The notes under the pieces: generated by a model
Databases searched by the model: none
Told to the model about the DNA's origin: nothing
What the model saw: the letters and a program-made list of their open reading frames with translations, nothing else
Source of the DNA: SXNM01 sp964586155
GTDB taxonomy: Bacteria > Myxococcota_A > UBA9042
Assembly (NCBI GenBank): GCA_964586155.1
Contig: CAZPHC010000020.1
Location: 1-64,000 of the forward strand
Direction: 5' to 3'
Length of the DNA: 64,000 nucleotides
Part shown: piece by piece, positions 1 to 9,624 of the stretch
How positions within the stretch are numbered: position 1 is the first letter of the stretch
How the letters are laid out: each line of letters starts with the position of its first letter
Made by a program: the position numbers and the translations under genes

Positions 1-519
<519 letters not shown>

Positions 520-646
520 CCGGCGCCCATCCCGTTCGCGCTCTCGTTCGCGCCGCGCCGAGCGCTTCGTCGCGGCCCACCTTCGTTGACCCTCGCCTCG
601 ACCACCGAGGCTTTCTGCCCGCAACTCCGGGCCTCCAGGAGCCACC

Positions 647-1069
647 ATGGCCATCGAGCGTACCCTCTCCATCGTCAAGCCCGACGGCGTCCAGAACGGC
701 CACATCGGCCACGTCGTCTCGATCTTCGAGACCGCTGGCCTCAAGATCGCCGCCGCCAAGCTCGTCCACCTGACCGCCGCCCAGGCCGGCGCGTTCTACG
801 CCGAGCACGCCGCGCGCCCGTTCTACGGCGAGCTCGTCGAGTACATGACCTCGGGCCCCGTGCTGCTCATCTGCCTCGAGGGCGAGAACGCCATCGCCCG
901 CAACCGCGAGCTGATGGGCGCGACCGACCCGGCCCAGGCCGACGCCGGCACCATCCGCAAGCTCTACGCCGAGTCCAAGGGCCGCAACACGGTCCACGGC
1001 TCGGACAGCGCCGCCTCGGCCGCCCGCGAGATCGCGTTCTTCTTCAGCGCCGCCTTCGAGATCGTCTGA
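647..1069 (+). CDS. ndk: Nucleoside diphosphate kinase
   Basis: This 140-residue protein has the normal NDK length and opens with ERTLSIVKPDGV. It transfers the gamma phosphate from ATP to other nucleoside diphosphates through a phosphohistidine, and the catalytic residue is H117 in GRNTVHGSD. The start is the ATG at 647, supported by AGGAG in the preceding caggagccacc. A hairpin followed by a T run lies just after the stop, so transcription likely ends there. Nothing looks unusual. Confidence 0.97.
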   Translation: MAIERTLSIVKPDGVQNGHIGHVVSIFETAGLKIAAAKLVHLTAAQAGAFYAEHAARPFYGELVEYMTSGPVLLICLEGENAIARNRELMGATDPAQADAGTIRKLYAESKGRNTVHGSDSAASAAREIAFFFSAAFEIV

Positions 1070-1079
1070 GCCTCGGCCG

Positions 1080-1123
1080 ACGGCAGCGCCGCGGTCCTTC
1101 GGGGCTGCGGCGCTCGCCGTTTT
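1080..1123 (+). terminator. Rho-independent terminator after ndk
   Basis: AGCGCCGC pairs with GCGGCGCT. The lower stem GGC/GCC carries one bulged base, and the apex contains CC-TTCG-GG. TTTT follows at 1120-1123. It starts about 10 bases after the ndk stop. Confidence 0.8.
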
Positions 1124-1170
1124 GGCCAGCGCCGTGCGCCGCCACGGTGCCTCGCCAAGGCAGGTCTCGG

Positions 1171-1198
1171 TTGACACCCGCCGCGATCTCCCTACTCT
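1171..1198 (+). promoter_or_regulatory. Sigma-70-type promoter for the 1274 lipoprotein gene
   Basis: TTGACA at 1171-1176 and TACTCT at 1193-1198 are separated by 16 bases. It lies between the ndk terminator and the lipoprotein start at 1274. The -10 box matches the consensus only partly. Confidence 0.5.
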
Positions 1199-1273
1199 TG
1201 CGGCCCCTTGCAGTCCGCGCGTCCGCCCGGGTCCAGGACCTCGGCCGGCCCGCATCGCTCCGGAGTCTCGACC

Positions 1274-2500
1274 ATGGCCATGCCGACGTCTTCCCTTCTT
1301 CGTCTCCTCGCCCTGCTGACGATCGTCGCCACGCTGCATGCCTGCGGTGGCGAAGAGACCAAGTCCACCGACAACGGCGCGACCGACAGCGCCGGCTCTG
1401 ACGTCGCGGGCGACGCCAGCGACGCCAGCGACACCACCACGGTCGACAGCAGCGTCGCCGACACGGGCAGCGCCGACACGGGCAGCGCCGACACCACCCC
1501 CGCCGACACGACGGCGACCGACACCGCGCAGCCGGCCCCGACGTGCGGCGAGTCGCTCTTCTGCGCGCTTGGCTGCCCGAGCGGCGACAAGGCCTGCGCC
1601 GACGCCTGCGCCAAGGGCATCGCCAGCGCCGACGCCGCCAAGCTCGCCGCCGTGGCCTCCTGCCATGTCGACCTCTGCGGCGCCGTCACCGAGGGCGCCG
1701 TGGCCGAGCTCAACTGCGACTTCGACAAGTGCTACGACAAGCTCGACGCTTGCGTCGGCTTCGGCACGGGCGAGCTGGGCTGCATGGACGCGTCGATCTG
1801 CATCGGCAGCTGCGTCAACGGCGACGCCGCCTGCAAGCTCGACTGCATGGCCAAGGTCAGCAAGGCCAGCGTCGCCTCGACCAAGGCCCTGCGCCTGTGC
1901 GCCGACGCCTGCGACCCCAAGCTCGACGAGGCCGGCCGCGCCGCGTGCCTGGTCGCCAACTGTGGCGACAAGCTCGACGCCTGCACCGCCGGCAAGGCCT
2001 TCACCTGTCGCGAGATCAACGTCTGCACCTCGCATTGCGAGGAGTCGCTGCCGATCAAGCCCAACACCTGCTTCGCCACCTGCACGGCCTTCGGCGACGC
2101 CGCCGCGCGCAAGACGGCCGGCGACCTCGATGCCTGCAAGGCGCAGTGCGTCCAGGCGGTCAACCCGGTCGGCTGCTGGGGCGAGAAGTGCGGCTCCCAG
2201 CTCAGCGGCTGCTACGGCGCCGGCGGCACCGTCAGCTGCCAGGGCATCGACAACTGCGTCTCGGAGAAGTGCGACGGCGTCGGCGGCGATCCGACCTGCA
2301 TCCAGGACTGCGTCAAGACCGGCAAGCCCGGCTCGCAGGACGCGTTCGTCCAGTACGAGGGCTGCGTGATCAAGAACATGCAGACCAAGGAAGCCAAGAC
2401 CGCGGGCTGCGAGTTCCCCTACGATCAGTCGACCTGCCTGCCGGTCATCAAGGGGCAATACTGCGGCAACCAGTCGCAGAACTGCTTCACCGACAAGTAG
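1274..2500 (+). CDS. Secreted Cys-rich lipoprotein, unknown function
   Basis: The 408-residue product starts with MAMPTSSLLRLLALL and has a lipobox-like LHAC near residue 24, so it is probably a lipoprotein. A linker of about 55 residues rich in Thr, Asp, Ala and Ser follows, partly built from a 15-bp DNA repeat. The rest is a string of disulfide-type modules with about one Cys pair every 12-20 residues, in patterns such as CxxxCxxGDxxCxxxC. I chose the ATG at 1274 because the longer upstream frame would put Arg/Pro-rich sequence before the signal peptide. No enzymatic motif is visible. Such lipoproteins are common in Myxococcota-like genomes; the role is unknown and exposure at the cell surface is inference. 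Confidence 0.85.
   Translation: MAMPTSSLLRLLALLTIVATLHACGGEETKSTDNGATDSAGSDVAGDASDASDTTTVDSSVADTGSADTGSADTTPADTTATDTAQPAPTCGESLFCALGCPSGDKACADACAKGIASADAAKLAAVASCHVDLCGAVTEGAVAELNCDFDKCYDKLDACVGFGTGELGCMDASICIGSCVNGDAACKLDCMAKVSKASVASTKALRLCADACDPKLDEAGRAACLVANCGDKLDACTAGKAFTCREINVCTSHCEESLPIKPNTCFATCTAFGDAAARKTAGDLDACKAQCVQAVNPVGCWGEKCGSQLSGCYGAGGTVSCQGIDNCVSEKCDGVGGDPTCIQDCVKTGKPGSQDAFVQYEGCVIKNMQTKEAKTAGCEFPYDQSTCLPVIKGQYCGNQSQNCFTDK
1457..1495 (+). repeat. 15-bp tandem repeat in the lipoprotein linker
   Basis: The unit gccgacacgggcagc occurs twice in full (1457-1471 and 1472-1486) and is followed by 9 bases of a third copy. It encodes ADTGS repeats in the stalk after the signal peptide. 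Copy number could vary by slippage. Confidence 0.85.
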
Positions 2501-2505
2501 CAGCC

Positions 2506-2533
2506 TCGACAGCGCCGCCCCCGATCCTAGCTT
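2506..2533 (+). promoter_or_regulatory. Possible promoter for moeA
   Basis: TCGACA at 2506-2511 and TAGCTT at 2528-2533 are 16 bases apart in the 72-base gap between the lipoprotein stop and moeA. The match is modest, and I see no Moco riboswitch-like structure there. Confidence 0.35.
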
Positions 2534-2572
2534 GAGGCCCGGCCCAGCGGATGTCGCCGGCGGAGGGTCTCG

Positions 2573-3835
2573 ATGATCGGACGTGCGGAGCCCAAGGCGA
2601 TCCCCCCGGCACCCCAGCTGACCGTGGCGCAAGCCCAGGCCCTGATCGAGCGCGCCGTCGTTCCGATCGGGGACACCGAGCGCGTCGCGCTGGACGCCTG
2701 CCTCGGCCGCGTGCTGGCCCACGACGTCCACGCCGATCGCGATCAGCCGGCGTTCGATCGCAGCATGATGGACGGCGTCGCCGTGCGCACGGTGGACTGC
2801 GCCGATCCGGCTGCCACGCTGTCGGGCATGGGCGAGTCGCCCGCCGGCAGCCCGTTCGGCGCGGAGTTGCGGCCTCGGTGCTACGTCCGCGTGATGACGG
2901 GCGGCGTCGTCCCGGCCGGAGCGGACGCCGTCGTACCGGTCGAGCGCCTCGAGCACCTCGACACCGATCCGATCGCCGGCGCGATCCGCGTCCTCGAGCA
3001 CGTTCGGCCCGAGCAGCACATCGCCCGTCGCGGCTGCGAGCTGCGCGCCGGCGACGTCGTCATCCGCGCAGGCACACGGCTCTCGCCAGCGCACGTCGGC
3101 GCGCTCGCCAGCTTCGGCGTGGTCGAGGTCGCCGTCCTGCGGCGGCCCGTGGTGGCCCTGATGCCCACCGGCGACGAACTCGTCCCGGTCGATCGCGTCC
3201 CGGGCCCCGGCCAGGTGCGCGACAGCAACCGCTGGATGCTCGCGGCCCTGCTGCGCAGCTTCGGCGTCGAGGTCCGTCACGCTGCGGTGGGCCTCGACGA
3301 GCGCGGCGTCCTGGCCGACGCGATGGCGCGGGCCGCCGCCGGCGCCGACGTGCTGCTGCTCTCGGGCGGTGTCTCGATGGGCGACTACGACTTTGTCGGC
3401 GCAGCGCTGGCCGAGCTCGGCGCCGAGGTCCTGCTGCACCGCGTGCGCATGCGGCCCGGCAAGCCCGTGCTCATCGCTCGGCTCGGCAGCGCCTGGGTCG
3501 TCGGCTTGCCTGGCAACCCCGTCAGCAGCCTGGTCGCGGCGCACCTCTTTGCCCGACCGCTGCTCGCCTGGCTGGGCGGCGCACGCGACGAAGGCTGGCA
3601 TGCGCTGCAGGTTCGCTCCGCGCGTCGGCTCGGCGCCAACGGCGATCGCGAAGCGTACCTGCCGGCGACGCTGCGCCAGGGCATCGACGGAACCACGGTG
3701 GAGGTCCACAAGACCGCTGGCTCCGCCGACCTCGCCCACTTCGCCGGCGGCGACGTCCTGGTTCGTCGGCCGATCGAAGCGCCGGCGGTCGAGCCGGGCG
3801 ATCTGCTCGATGTCATGGTGTTTGCGGGACGTTGA
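2573..3835 (+). CDS. moeA: Molybdopterin molybdenumtransferase MoeA
   Basis: The 420-residue length is normal for MoeA/gephyrin E-domain proteins, which insert molybdate into adenylylated molybdopterin to give active molybdenum cofactor. Visible family motifs include MTGGVVPAGADAVVPVE (108-124), PTGDEL (198-203), SNR (218-220), SGGVSMGDYD (264-273), MRPGKP (293-298) and GLPGNPVSS (311-319). The start at 2573 is preceded by GGAGGG. No other Moco biosynthesis genes are nearby in the window, so it appears as a stand-alone gene. Confidence 0.96.
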   Translation: MIGRAEPKAIPPAPQLTVAQAQALIERAVVPIGDTERVALDACLGRVLAHDVHADRDQPAFDRSMMDGVAVRTVDCADPAATLSGMGESPAGSPFGAELRPRCYVRVMTGGVVPAGADAVVPVERLEHLDTDPIAGAIRVLEHVRPEQHIARRGCELRAGDVVIRAGTRLSPAHVGALASFGVVEVAVLRRPVVALMPTGDELVPVDRVPGPGQVRDSNRWMLAALLRSFGVEVRHAAVGLDERGVLADAMARAAAGADVLLLSGGVSMGDYDFVGAALAELGAEVLLHRVRMRPGKPVLIARLGSAWVVGLPGNPVSSLVAAHLFARPLLAWLGGARDEGWHALQVRSARRLGANGDREAYLPATLRQGIDGTTVEVHKTAGSADLAHFAGGDVLVRRPIEAPAVEPGDLLDVMVFAGR

Positions 3836-3937
3836 TCCCACCGGGCGAGCGCGCCGCCGCCCCGAGCGATCGGGGACGATGCCTGCACACGCGCTCCAGC
3901 CCGGAGGATCCCGTCGTCAACGACGCCTGCCGACGCC

Positions 3938-4186
3938 CTAGTAGGGCGCGCGGCTCATCACGTAGCGCAGCTCGGCGAGCGAGCTGTACGCCGAGTCGCG
4001 GAAGATGACCTCGTCGTCCCCGTCGGCGAAGCCGGCGCCCTGGATCGACTCGATCGCCTTCTCCACCGCGAGCTTGGACGACGGCAGGTCGGCGGCGACC
4101 GGAGCGCTGTCGCGGTCCGTGGCACGCCACACGTGCGCCGAATACTTGCCGAACTTCATCCGCACATCGCACTTCCAGGTCGCCAT
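3938..4186 (-). CDS. Small conserved-looking protein, unknown function
   Basis: This gene encodes 82 residues, starting MATWKCDVRMKFGKYSAHVW and ending VMSRAPY. The start is supported by GGTGGAGG just upstream on the minus strand. The composition is that of a soluble folded protein, with no signal peptide or membrane segment. It is convergent with moeA and isolated, with a 408-base gap upstream. I do not recognise the family. It is judged real because of the ribosome-binding site and normal amino-acid use, unlike the Arg/Pro-rich frames overlapping it. Confidence 0.7.
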   Translation of the reverse strand: MATWKCDVRMKFGKYSAHVWRATDRDSAPVAADLPSSKLAVEKAIESIQGAGFADGDDEVIFRDSAYSSLAELRYVMSRAPY

Positions 4187-4594
4187 GGATCGCCTCCACC
4201 TTGGTCCGTTGCCGCGTCGGTTCGAAGGAACCGCGCCCGATCGGGTCTCGGATCGCCCCAGATCCGGGGCACCTCGAGTCGACGGCTCGCACCGGGGTCA
4301 ACCGCCGCAGCGTCGAGTCCGTCGTGGCCGATGGTAGGCGGCAGGTCGAGCGCAGGTCAACGGTTCCGGCGCATCCGGGCGGCCCGGAAGCCAATTCTGC
4401 TTTCTTGACGGCAAGCTGCTGATTGGGTATCGTACCGCGCCTTTGGGGTTCATCCAGGCCTGCGACAACGAGGTCGTGCGGTTTGGATGATCGAGGTTTG
4501 CGGTCCTCTACGTTCCGTCGGTTGCGGCGGACGTGCCCGGATGAGACTTGAGCGCCGGTCGGGCGACCCCCCGGCAACTTCAGGAGTTGCAGCG
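4187..4594. other. 408-base gene-free stretch between divergent genes
   Basis: I see no coding frame with credible composition here. It must hold the promoter and leader of the minus-strand 82-residue gene and of the plus-strand lipoprotein at 4595. The only clear element is the promoter at 4405-4433. It leaves a leader of about 155 bases before the lipoprotein start, in which I see no known riboswitch. Confidence 0.6.
4405..4433 (+). promoter_or_regulatory. Sigma-70-type promoter for the 4595 lipoprotein gene
   Basis: TTGACG (4405-4410) and TATCGT (4428-4433) are separated by exactly 17 bases. They sit in an AT-richer patch of this GC-rich DNA, upstream of the lipoprotein gene. Predicted transcription start is about 4440. 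Confidence 0.65.
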
Positions 4595-5752
4595 ATGATG
4601 CAGATCTTCGGCAAGGGGCTCTTCGCCCTCGTTCTCGCCACTGGCCTCGTGGTCAGCGGCTGTGGCAGCGACAGCGGCACCGGCACCACCACCGGTGGCA
4701 CCGACACGGCCGGCTCGGACGCCAGCGGCAGCGACGCTTCCGGCACCGACACGACCACGGGCGGCGACACCGCCACGGGCGGCGACACCACCACGGCCGA
4801 CACGGCCGAGGATCCCTGCTCCAAGTGCGCGGACAACCAGGAGTGCAAGGACGAAGGCGGCACCAAGAAGTGCGTCGACAAGGTCCCGCCCTGTGGTGGT
4901 CCCTGCGCCTCTGGCGAGATCTGCGACGTCGCCGCCGACGGTGGCAAGGGCAAGTGCGTCAAGCCGACCTGCGAGCTGCCGAAGCCCGAGGATTTCGCCG
5001 CCAACACCAACATCAACAAGGTCTCGGCCCTGAAGCTGCTCTCCGACAAGGAAGGCTGCGACCTGGACGACGACGGCGTCGCCAACAACGTGCTCGGCAA
5101 GATCATCACGCTCGCCGCGACGATCAACGACACGATCTCCGACTCGGTCAAGGACGGCACGATCGTGATCCTGCTCGCGCCGAACGAGTTCAAGACCGAC
5201 GGCACCGCCTTCACCTGCGACCTGCTCATCGGTGACATCGACCCGTCGACCAAGGACTGCGACGCCACCAAGGCCGACGCCTGCAAGTACACCGTCAGCA
5301 CCTCGAGCTACGACCAGCTCGCCAAGGCGACCAAGTGCCCCGCGCTCGTCACCTTCGACCCGGTCAAGGTCAAGGACGGCAAGCTCACCGCCGGTGGCGA
5401 CAAGCAGAACTTCGACCTGAACCTGCCGGTCGTCGGCATCAACCTCAAGCTGCGCATCAGCCGCGCCCAGCTCAAGGGTGACCAGTCGGACGCCACCGCG
5501 TGGAAGACCACCAAGAGCGGCATGCTCTGCGGCGTCCTCTCCGAGGACGACCTCAACGCCGCCATCGACGCCGTCCCGGACGAGGCGCTCGCCAGCACCG
5601 GCTTCGACAAGGCCACCATCAAGGGCCTGCTGCCGACCATCCTCAAGTCGGACATCGACACCGACGGCGACGGCACCAACGACGCCATGTCGGTCGCCCT
5701 CTCGCTCGAGACGTTCGCCGCCTCGGTGACGGGCTTCACCGCGGCCAAGTAA
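4595..5752 (+). CDS. Lipoprotein with Thr/Gly linker and Cys cluster, unknown function
   Basis: The product is 385 residues. Its signal peptide MMQIFGKGLFALVLATGLV ends in the lipobox VSGC, followed by a Gly/Thr/Ser/Asp linker. A short Cys-rich module (CSKCADNQEC ... CGGPCASGEIC) leads into a domain of about 270 residues. Near the C-terminus DIDTDGDGTND resembles a calcium-binding loop. The ATG at 4595 has GGAG eight bases upstream; the frame extends further 5' but without a signal-like start. A strong terminator follows the stop. No enzyme motif is recognised. The domain could bind a surface ligand, but that is inference. Confidence 0.85.
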   Translation: MMQIFGKGLFALVLATGLVVSGCGSDSGTGTTTGGTDTAGSDASGSDASGTDTTTGGDTATGGDTTTADTAEDPCSKCADNQECKDEGGTKKCVDKVPPCGGPCASGEICDVAADGGKGKCVKPTCELPKPEDFAANTNINKVSALKLLSDKEGCDLDDDGVANNVLGKIITLAATINDTISDSVKDGTIVILLAPNEFKTDGTAFTCDLLIGDIDPSTKDCDATKADACKYTVSTSSYDQLAKATKCPALVTFDPVKVKDGKLTAGGDKQNFDLNLPVVGINLKLRISRAQLKGDQSDATAWKTTKSGMLCGVLSEDDLNAAIDAVPDEALASTGFDKATIKGLLPTILKSDIDTDGDGTNDAMSVALSLETFAASVTGFTAAK

Positions 5753-5788
5753 GTCGCTGCGCCCTTCGGGGCGTCTCGATCTCGTCGA

Positions 5789-5825
5789 GCGGCGGGGTGG
5801 GCAACCACCCCGCCGCTTTGCGTTT
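5789..5825 (+). terminator. Rho-independent terminator after the lipoprotein gene
   Basis: A perfect 12-bp stem (GCGGCGGGGTGG at 5789-5800 and its complement at 5805-5816) closes a GCAA tetraloop. TTTGCGTTT follows. Confidence 0.85.
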
Positions 5826-5847
5826 CGGGGCCTTCCACGTGCGTCGC

Positions 5848-5884
5848 AAAAAAGTGACGATCACCCCCGCGTGTCACGTTTTTT
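5848..5884. promoter_or_regulatory. Dyad flanked by A6 and T6 tracts upstream of the tRNA promoter
   Basis: AAAAAA-GTGAC (5848-5858) pairs with GTCAC-G-TTTTTT (5873-5884), with one bulged G. The left part also contains the short dyad GTGA-cga-TCAC. It could be a second bidirectional terminator or an UP-element/operator region, because the T tract ends 14 bases before the -35 box at 5899. Confidence 0.5.
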
Positions 5885-5898
5885 CTGCCGCTGGTCGC

Positions 5899-5927
5899 TT
5901 GACACCCTCCCTCAACTTCCATAACGT
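5899..5927 (+). promoter_or_regulatory. Promoter of the tRNA-Val/tRNA-Asp unit
   Basis: TTGACA (5899-5904) and TAACGT (5922-5927) are separated by 17 bases, about 90 bases before tRNA-Val. A T-rich tract just upstream may act as an UP element. Confidence 0.6.
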
Positions 5928-6015
5928 GCGCGTCCGCTGGGGAGGACAACGCCGCGAGCGTCGCCGACCCGGACCTGGTGCCCGCTGCTCGAACGGCGGC
6001 CCCCAGCGACGCCCA

Positions 6016-6087
6016 GGGCGTATAGCTCAGCGGTAGAGCAACGGCTTTACACGCCGCAGGTCGCAGGTTCAATCCCTGCTGCGCCCA
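6016..6087 (+). tRNA. tRNA-Val (anticodon TAC)
   Basis: All arms of the cloverleaf can be drawn. The 7-bp acceptor is GGGCGTA with TGCGCCC, including one G-U pair. The D stem is GCTC/GAGC. The anticodon loop is TTTACAC with TAC at 6048-6050. The T arm is GCAGG-TTCAATC-CCTGC and the discriminator is A at 6087. The 5-bp anticodon stem has an A-C mismatch at its base. CCA is not encoded (ACCT follows), so it must be added after transcription. Confidence 0.93.
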
Positions 6088-6145
6088 CCTGCTGCAAGCG
6101 CTGCAGCAATCCGACCTGGGTTGATGGCTCTGTTGATGACACCAA

Positions 6146-6222
6146 GGAGTGGTAGTTCAGTCGGTTAGAACGCTGGCCTGTCAAGCCAGAGGCCGCGGGT
6201 TCAAGTCCCGTCCACTCCGCCA
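6146..6222 (+). tRNA. tRNA-Asp (anticodon GTC), CCA encoded
   Basis: The acceptor GGAGTGG pairs with CCACTCC. The anticodon stem CTGGC/GCCAG closes the loop CTGTCAA with GTC at 6180-6182. The T arm is CGGG-TTCAAGT-CCCG. Discriminator G at 6219 is followed by an encoded CCA at 6220-6222. It lies 58 bases after tRNA-Val and is probably co-transcribed with it. Confidence 0.96.
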
Positions 6223-6223
6223 A

Positions 6224-6268
6224 GAAAGGCGCCGAATCCCAACGGGTTCGGCGCCTTTCTCCGTTTTG
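6224..6268 (+). terminator. Strong terminator after the tRNA unit, possibly bidirectional
   Basis: A perfect 13-bp stem, GAAAGGCGCCGAA (6224-6236) with its complement (6247-6259), starts two bases after the tRNA-Asp CCA. CTCCGTTTT follows. On the minus strand the same hairpin is followed by TTTCTT-like sequence, so it may also stop the kinase transcript, whose gene ends at 6364. Confidence 0.9.
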
Positions 6269-6363
6269 ACCGTCGCCGGGCCGAATCCAGGCGCCGCCGC
6301 AGCGCTGACGCCACCCGCAGACGCCGCCCGCGCCGCGCCACAGGACCGCGGGGTCGATTCGAC

Positions 6364-7950
6364 TCAGTAGGGCTGGAGCGTCGTGGCGTAGAGCGTCGTC
6401 GCCGTCTGACCGCCCGGGCTCTGCACGGCCGCGAGCTTCACGATGGGCCGCCGGCCCGCCCACCGCGCGATGCGGTCGTCGATGCGGATATGGCTCTCGC
6501 TGCCGATCTCCAGCATGTGCGCGACCTCGTGCTGCGGGCGGGCCTGGACCTCGCCCGGGGCGCCCTCGGCGTCGCCGAGCACGGCGGCGCGCAGCTCGAG
6601 CGTCGGTTCGGGGATGCGCGAGAGCTCCAGCTGCATCCTGCCGAGCGTATCGAGCAGGTGGTGGATCGTGCCGCGCTCGTCGGCGCCGCAAGGCATCGAT
6701 ACATCGATCAGCGCACCCTCGGGCCCGCGGACGTCCGCGCCCATCGTCCGCAGCTCGGCGAAGCTGCCGGCCAGCAGGTGCGCGGCGATCTCGCCGATCG
6801 CCTTCGGTCCGTACTGCGTGCCGGCGGCGTCCATCTGCCGGATCTCGATCAAGGCCCGGATCGACCGCTCGTTGGCTGGCCGCTTGGCGTGACGCGCCAC
6901 GTGCGCCACTGGATCGCGGTGCAGCAACCGGCCCGGCGACGTCGGCCGCGCCGTCGGCGCCGCCCGGCCCATCGCCGTGTCGCGCCCACGCTGGCGGATC
7001 TGCCGCAGCGCCTCGCGGGCCGCGCGCGCCGTCGAGGGCCGGCGCGAGGCCTCCTTCTCCAGCAACGCGGCGACCCACTCCTCCAGGCCATCGGGCAGCG
7101 GCGTGCCGACCAGGCGCGAGCCCAGCAACGGCGGTGCCGTCAGCACCTGGTGCTGGCAGAGCTCGATCGGCGACTCGGAGGTGAACGGCGGCTCGCCCGT
7201 CAGCAGCTCGAACGCGAGGCAGCCGACCAAATACAGGTCCGCGCGGCCATCGATCGGCACGCCGCGCACCTGCTCCGGGCTCATGAAGGCGGGGGTCCCG
7301 AGCACGACGAAGTCCTCGCCACACTCGATCGGACCCGGATTCTGGGCGATGCCGAAGTCCAGGAGCTTGACCTGGCCCGGCGCGCCGCCCTCGACCAGCA
7401 TCAGGTTCTCGGGCTTGATGTCGCAGTGGACGACGCCAGCGTCGTGGCAGGCGGCCAGGGCTGCCAGCAAGCCGTCCAGGACCTTGAGGCCAAAGTCGAC
7501 CGGCACGCCCGAGCGGGTCCGCACGACGCGCTCGCGCAGCGTCTCGCCGGCCACGTGCTCCATCTCGATCAGCAGCGCGCCGTCCGCCGTCGGGCCGAAG
7601 CGGTGCAGGGCGACGACGCCGGGGTGCACCACCGAGCGCATCAGGCGGGCCTCACGCAAGAAACGCTTGGCGCTCGCGGCGTGGGTCGCGTAGCGCGAGT
7701 TCAGCAGCTTCAGCGCGACGCGCTTGCCGGTCCAGGTGTCGGTCGCGCGCCAGACGGTGCCCATGCCGCCGACGCCGAGCCGAGCCTCGAGCACGTAGCG
7801 CTCGTCGACCTTGTCGCCAGGGGTGCCCTCGAACGGCCGCACCAACTCCAACGCCGCTCCGTCATTCGGACACTTCCGCCGCATCCCGCGGAAGTGCTTG
7901 CCGCAGCTGCGACAGAAGAGCAGGTCTTGTCGGAGTTCCGCGACGTCCAT
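6364..7950 (-). CDS. Hanks-type serine/threonine protein kinase with N-terminal Cys motif
   Basis: The 528-residue product starts MDVAELRQDLLFC. I chose the ATG at 7950 because the longer frame adds only low-quality sequence. A zinc-finger-like motif (C13, C16, C27 in CxxC...CPNDG) precedes the kinase domain at about 51-320. That domain has the glycine loop LGVGGMG (58-64), lysine K81 in VALKL, catalytic loop HCDIKPEN (175-182), DFG (198-200) and GTPAFMSPEQ. HCD replaces the usual HRD, making it a non-RD kinase. The C-terminal 200 residues carry no membrane helix, so the enzyme appears cytosolic. Substrates are unknown; the FHA proteins encoded at 27.6-30 kb are candidates by proximity only. 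Confidence 0.92.
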   Translation of the reverse strand: MDVAELRQDLLFCRSCGKHFRGMRRKCPNDGAALELVRPFEGTPGDKVDERYVLEARLGVGGMGTVWRATDTWTGKRVALKLLNSRYATHAASAKRFLREARLMRSVVHPGVVALHRFGPTADGALLIEMEHVAGETLRERVVRTRSGVPVDFGLKVLDGLLAALAACHDAGVVHCDIKPENLMLVEGGAPGQVKLLDFGIAQNPGPIECGEDFVVLGTPAFMSPEQVRGVPIDGRADLYLVGCLAFELLTGEPPFTSESPIELCQHQVLTAPPLLGSRLVGTPLPDGLEEWVAALLEKEASRRPSTARAAREALRQIRQRGRDTAMGRAAPTARPTSPGRLLHRDPVAHVARHAKRPANERSIRALIEIRQMDAAGTQYGPKAIGEIAAHLLAGSFAELRTMGADVRGPEGALIDVSMPCGADERGTIHHLLDTLGRMQLELSRIPEPTLELRAAVLGDAEGAPGEVQARPQHEVAHMLEIGSESHIRIDDRIARWAGRRPIVKLAAVQSPGGQTATTLYATTLQPY

Positions 7951-8182
7951 CGTCGTTCCAGGGGCGCACGGGGCGCCGGGCCAAGAGCCAGGTCGACGGT
8001 AGCTCGCGGTGGGAGGTGCGCAAAAAAACCGCACGCCACCGTGTGCGTCGCACGTTGGCGCCCGCCCGCGGTGCCGGCCACCGCCCACGGTGCCCCGTCG
8101 CGCCTTGGACCGGGCTCGTCAGGGCGCGAAGACGCGGCCTACGGCTTGCAAGCCGACGCGTGTTGCGCTTTGCTGCGCGCCC

Positions 8183-8994
8183 ATGCGCTTGCTGCTGACC
8201 AACGACGACGGTGTCCACGCCCCCGGCCTGCAGCTGCTGGCCGACGCCGCTGCGGCCTTTGGCGAGGTCTGGGTCGTGGCGCCCGACACCGAGCGCAGCG
8301 GCAGCTCGCACGCCATCACGCTGTTCAAGCCGCTGCGGCTGCGCGAGATCCAGCCGCGTTGGTATGCCTGCGACGGCACGCCGACCGACTGCGTCTACCT
8401 GGCGCTGCACGAGCTCGCGATCCGCCCGGACATCGTGCTCAGCGGGGTGAATCCCGGCCCGAACCTCGGCCACGACGTGCTCTACTCGGGCACCGTCTCT
8501 GCTGCGCTCGAGGGGGCGCATTGGGGCGTGCCGTCGATCGCGCTCTCGCATTGCGCCAGCGACGAGGCGCTGCTCGCGCCGCTGGCCGACGAGCTGCCGG
8601 CCCTGCTCGCCGACCTCATCCCGGTCGCCCAGCGCCACGGCCGCACGCTCAACGTCAACCTGCCGACGACCCGTCGTCTGCCATGGGCCGGGCGTCAAGT
8701 GACCCGCGTCGGCGCCCGCTACTACGCCAACGAGGTCTTCGCCCGCAACGATCCGCGCGGTCGGATGTACTACTGGATCGGCGGCGGCGACGTCGCGATG
8801 CCCGACGTCCCGGGCAGCGACTGCAACGCGATCCTGGCCAACTACGTCAGCGTGACCCCGCTCGATGACGACCTCACCGATCGCCAGGCGCTGTCTTCGA
8901 TCGCCGCCGATCTCGGCGTGACCGCACCAGGTGACGAAGCCGCCGCCCTCGACGCCCGGCGCGCCAGCCGCCACTCGCACAGGAGCCAGAAGCC

Positions 8995-8998
<4 letters not shown>
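8183..8998 (+). CDS. surE: 5'/3'-nucleotidase SurE
   Basis: The 271-residue product begins MRLLLTNDDGVHAPG, the SurE signature holding the metal-binding Asp pair. It continues with SGVNPGPNLGHDVLYSGTV, the second family motif. SurE is a metal-dependent nucleotidase acting on nucleoside monophosphates and linked to stationary-phase survival. The start at 8183 is set by this motif; the upstream in-frame extension has no family similarity. The stop overlaps the apt start by four bases (ATGA), so the two nucleotide-salvage genes are translationally coupled. It is divergent from the kinase gene across a 232-base region. Confidence 0.96.
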
Positions 8999-9516
<518 letters not shown>

Positions 9517-9624
9517 CCCCTCGCGGAGCCCTCGCGCTCGGGGCCGGCAGCCCTCGTCAGTGCGCCGCGCCGATGCAGGCGCTGCGCGCCGTTGCGCAGC
9601 GATCGGGCACGTCAGATGCCGTAT

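Noticed and set aside
3813..4577. A 254-codon minus-strand frame around the small 82-residue gene
   Set aside because: The 82-residue frame has a ribosome-binding site and natural composition; the longer frame is Arg-rich and crosses the promoter of the lipoprotein gene.
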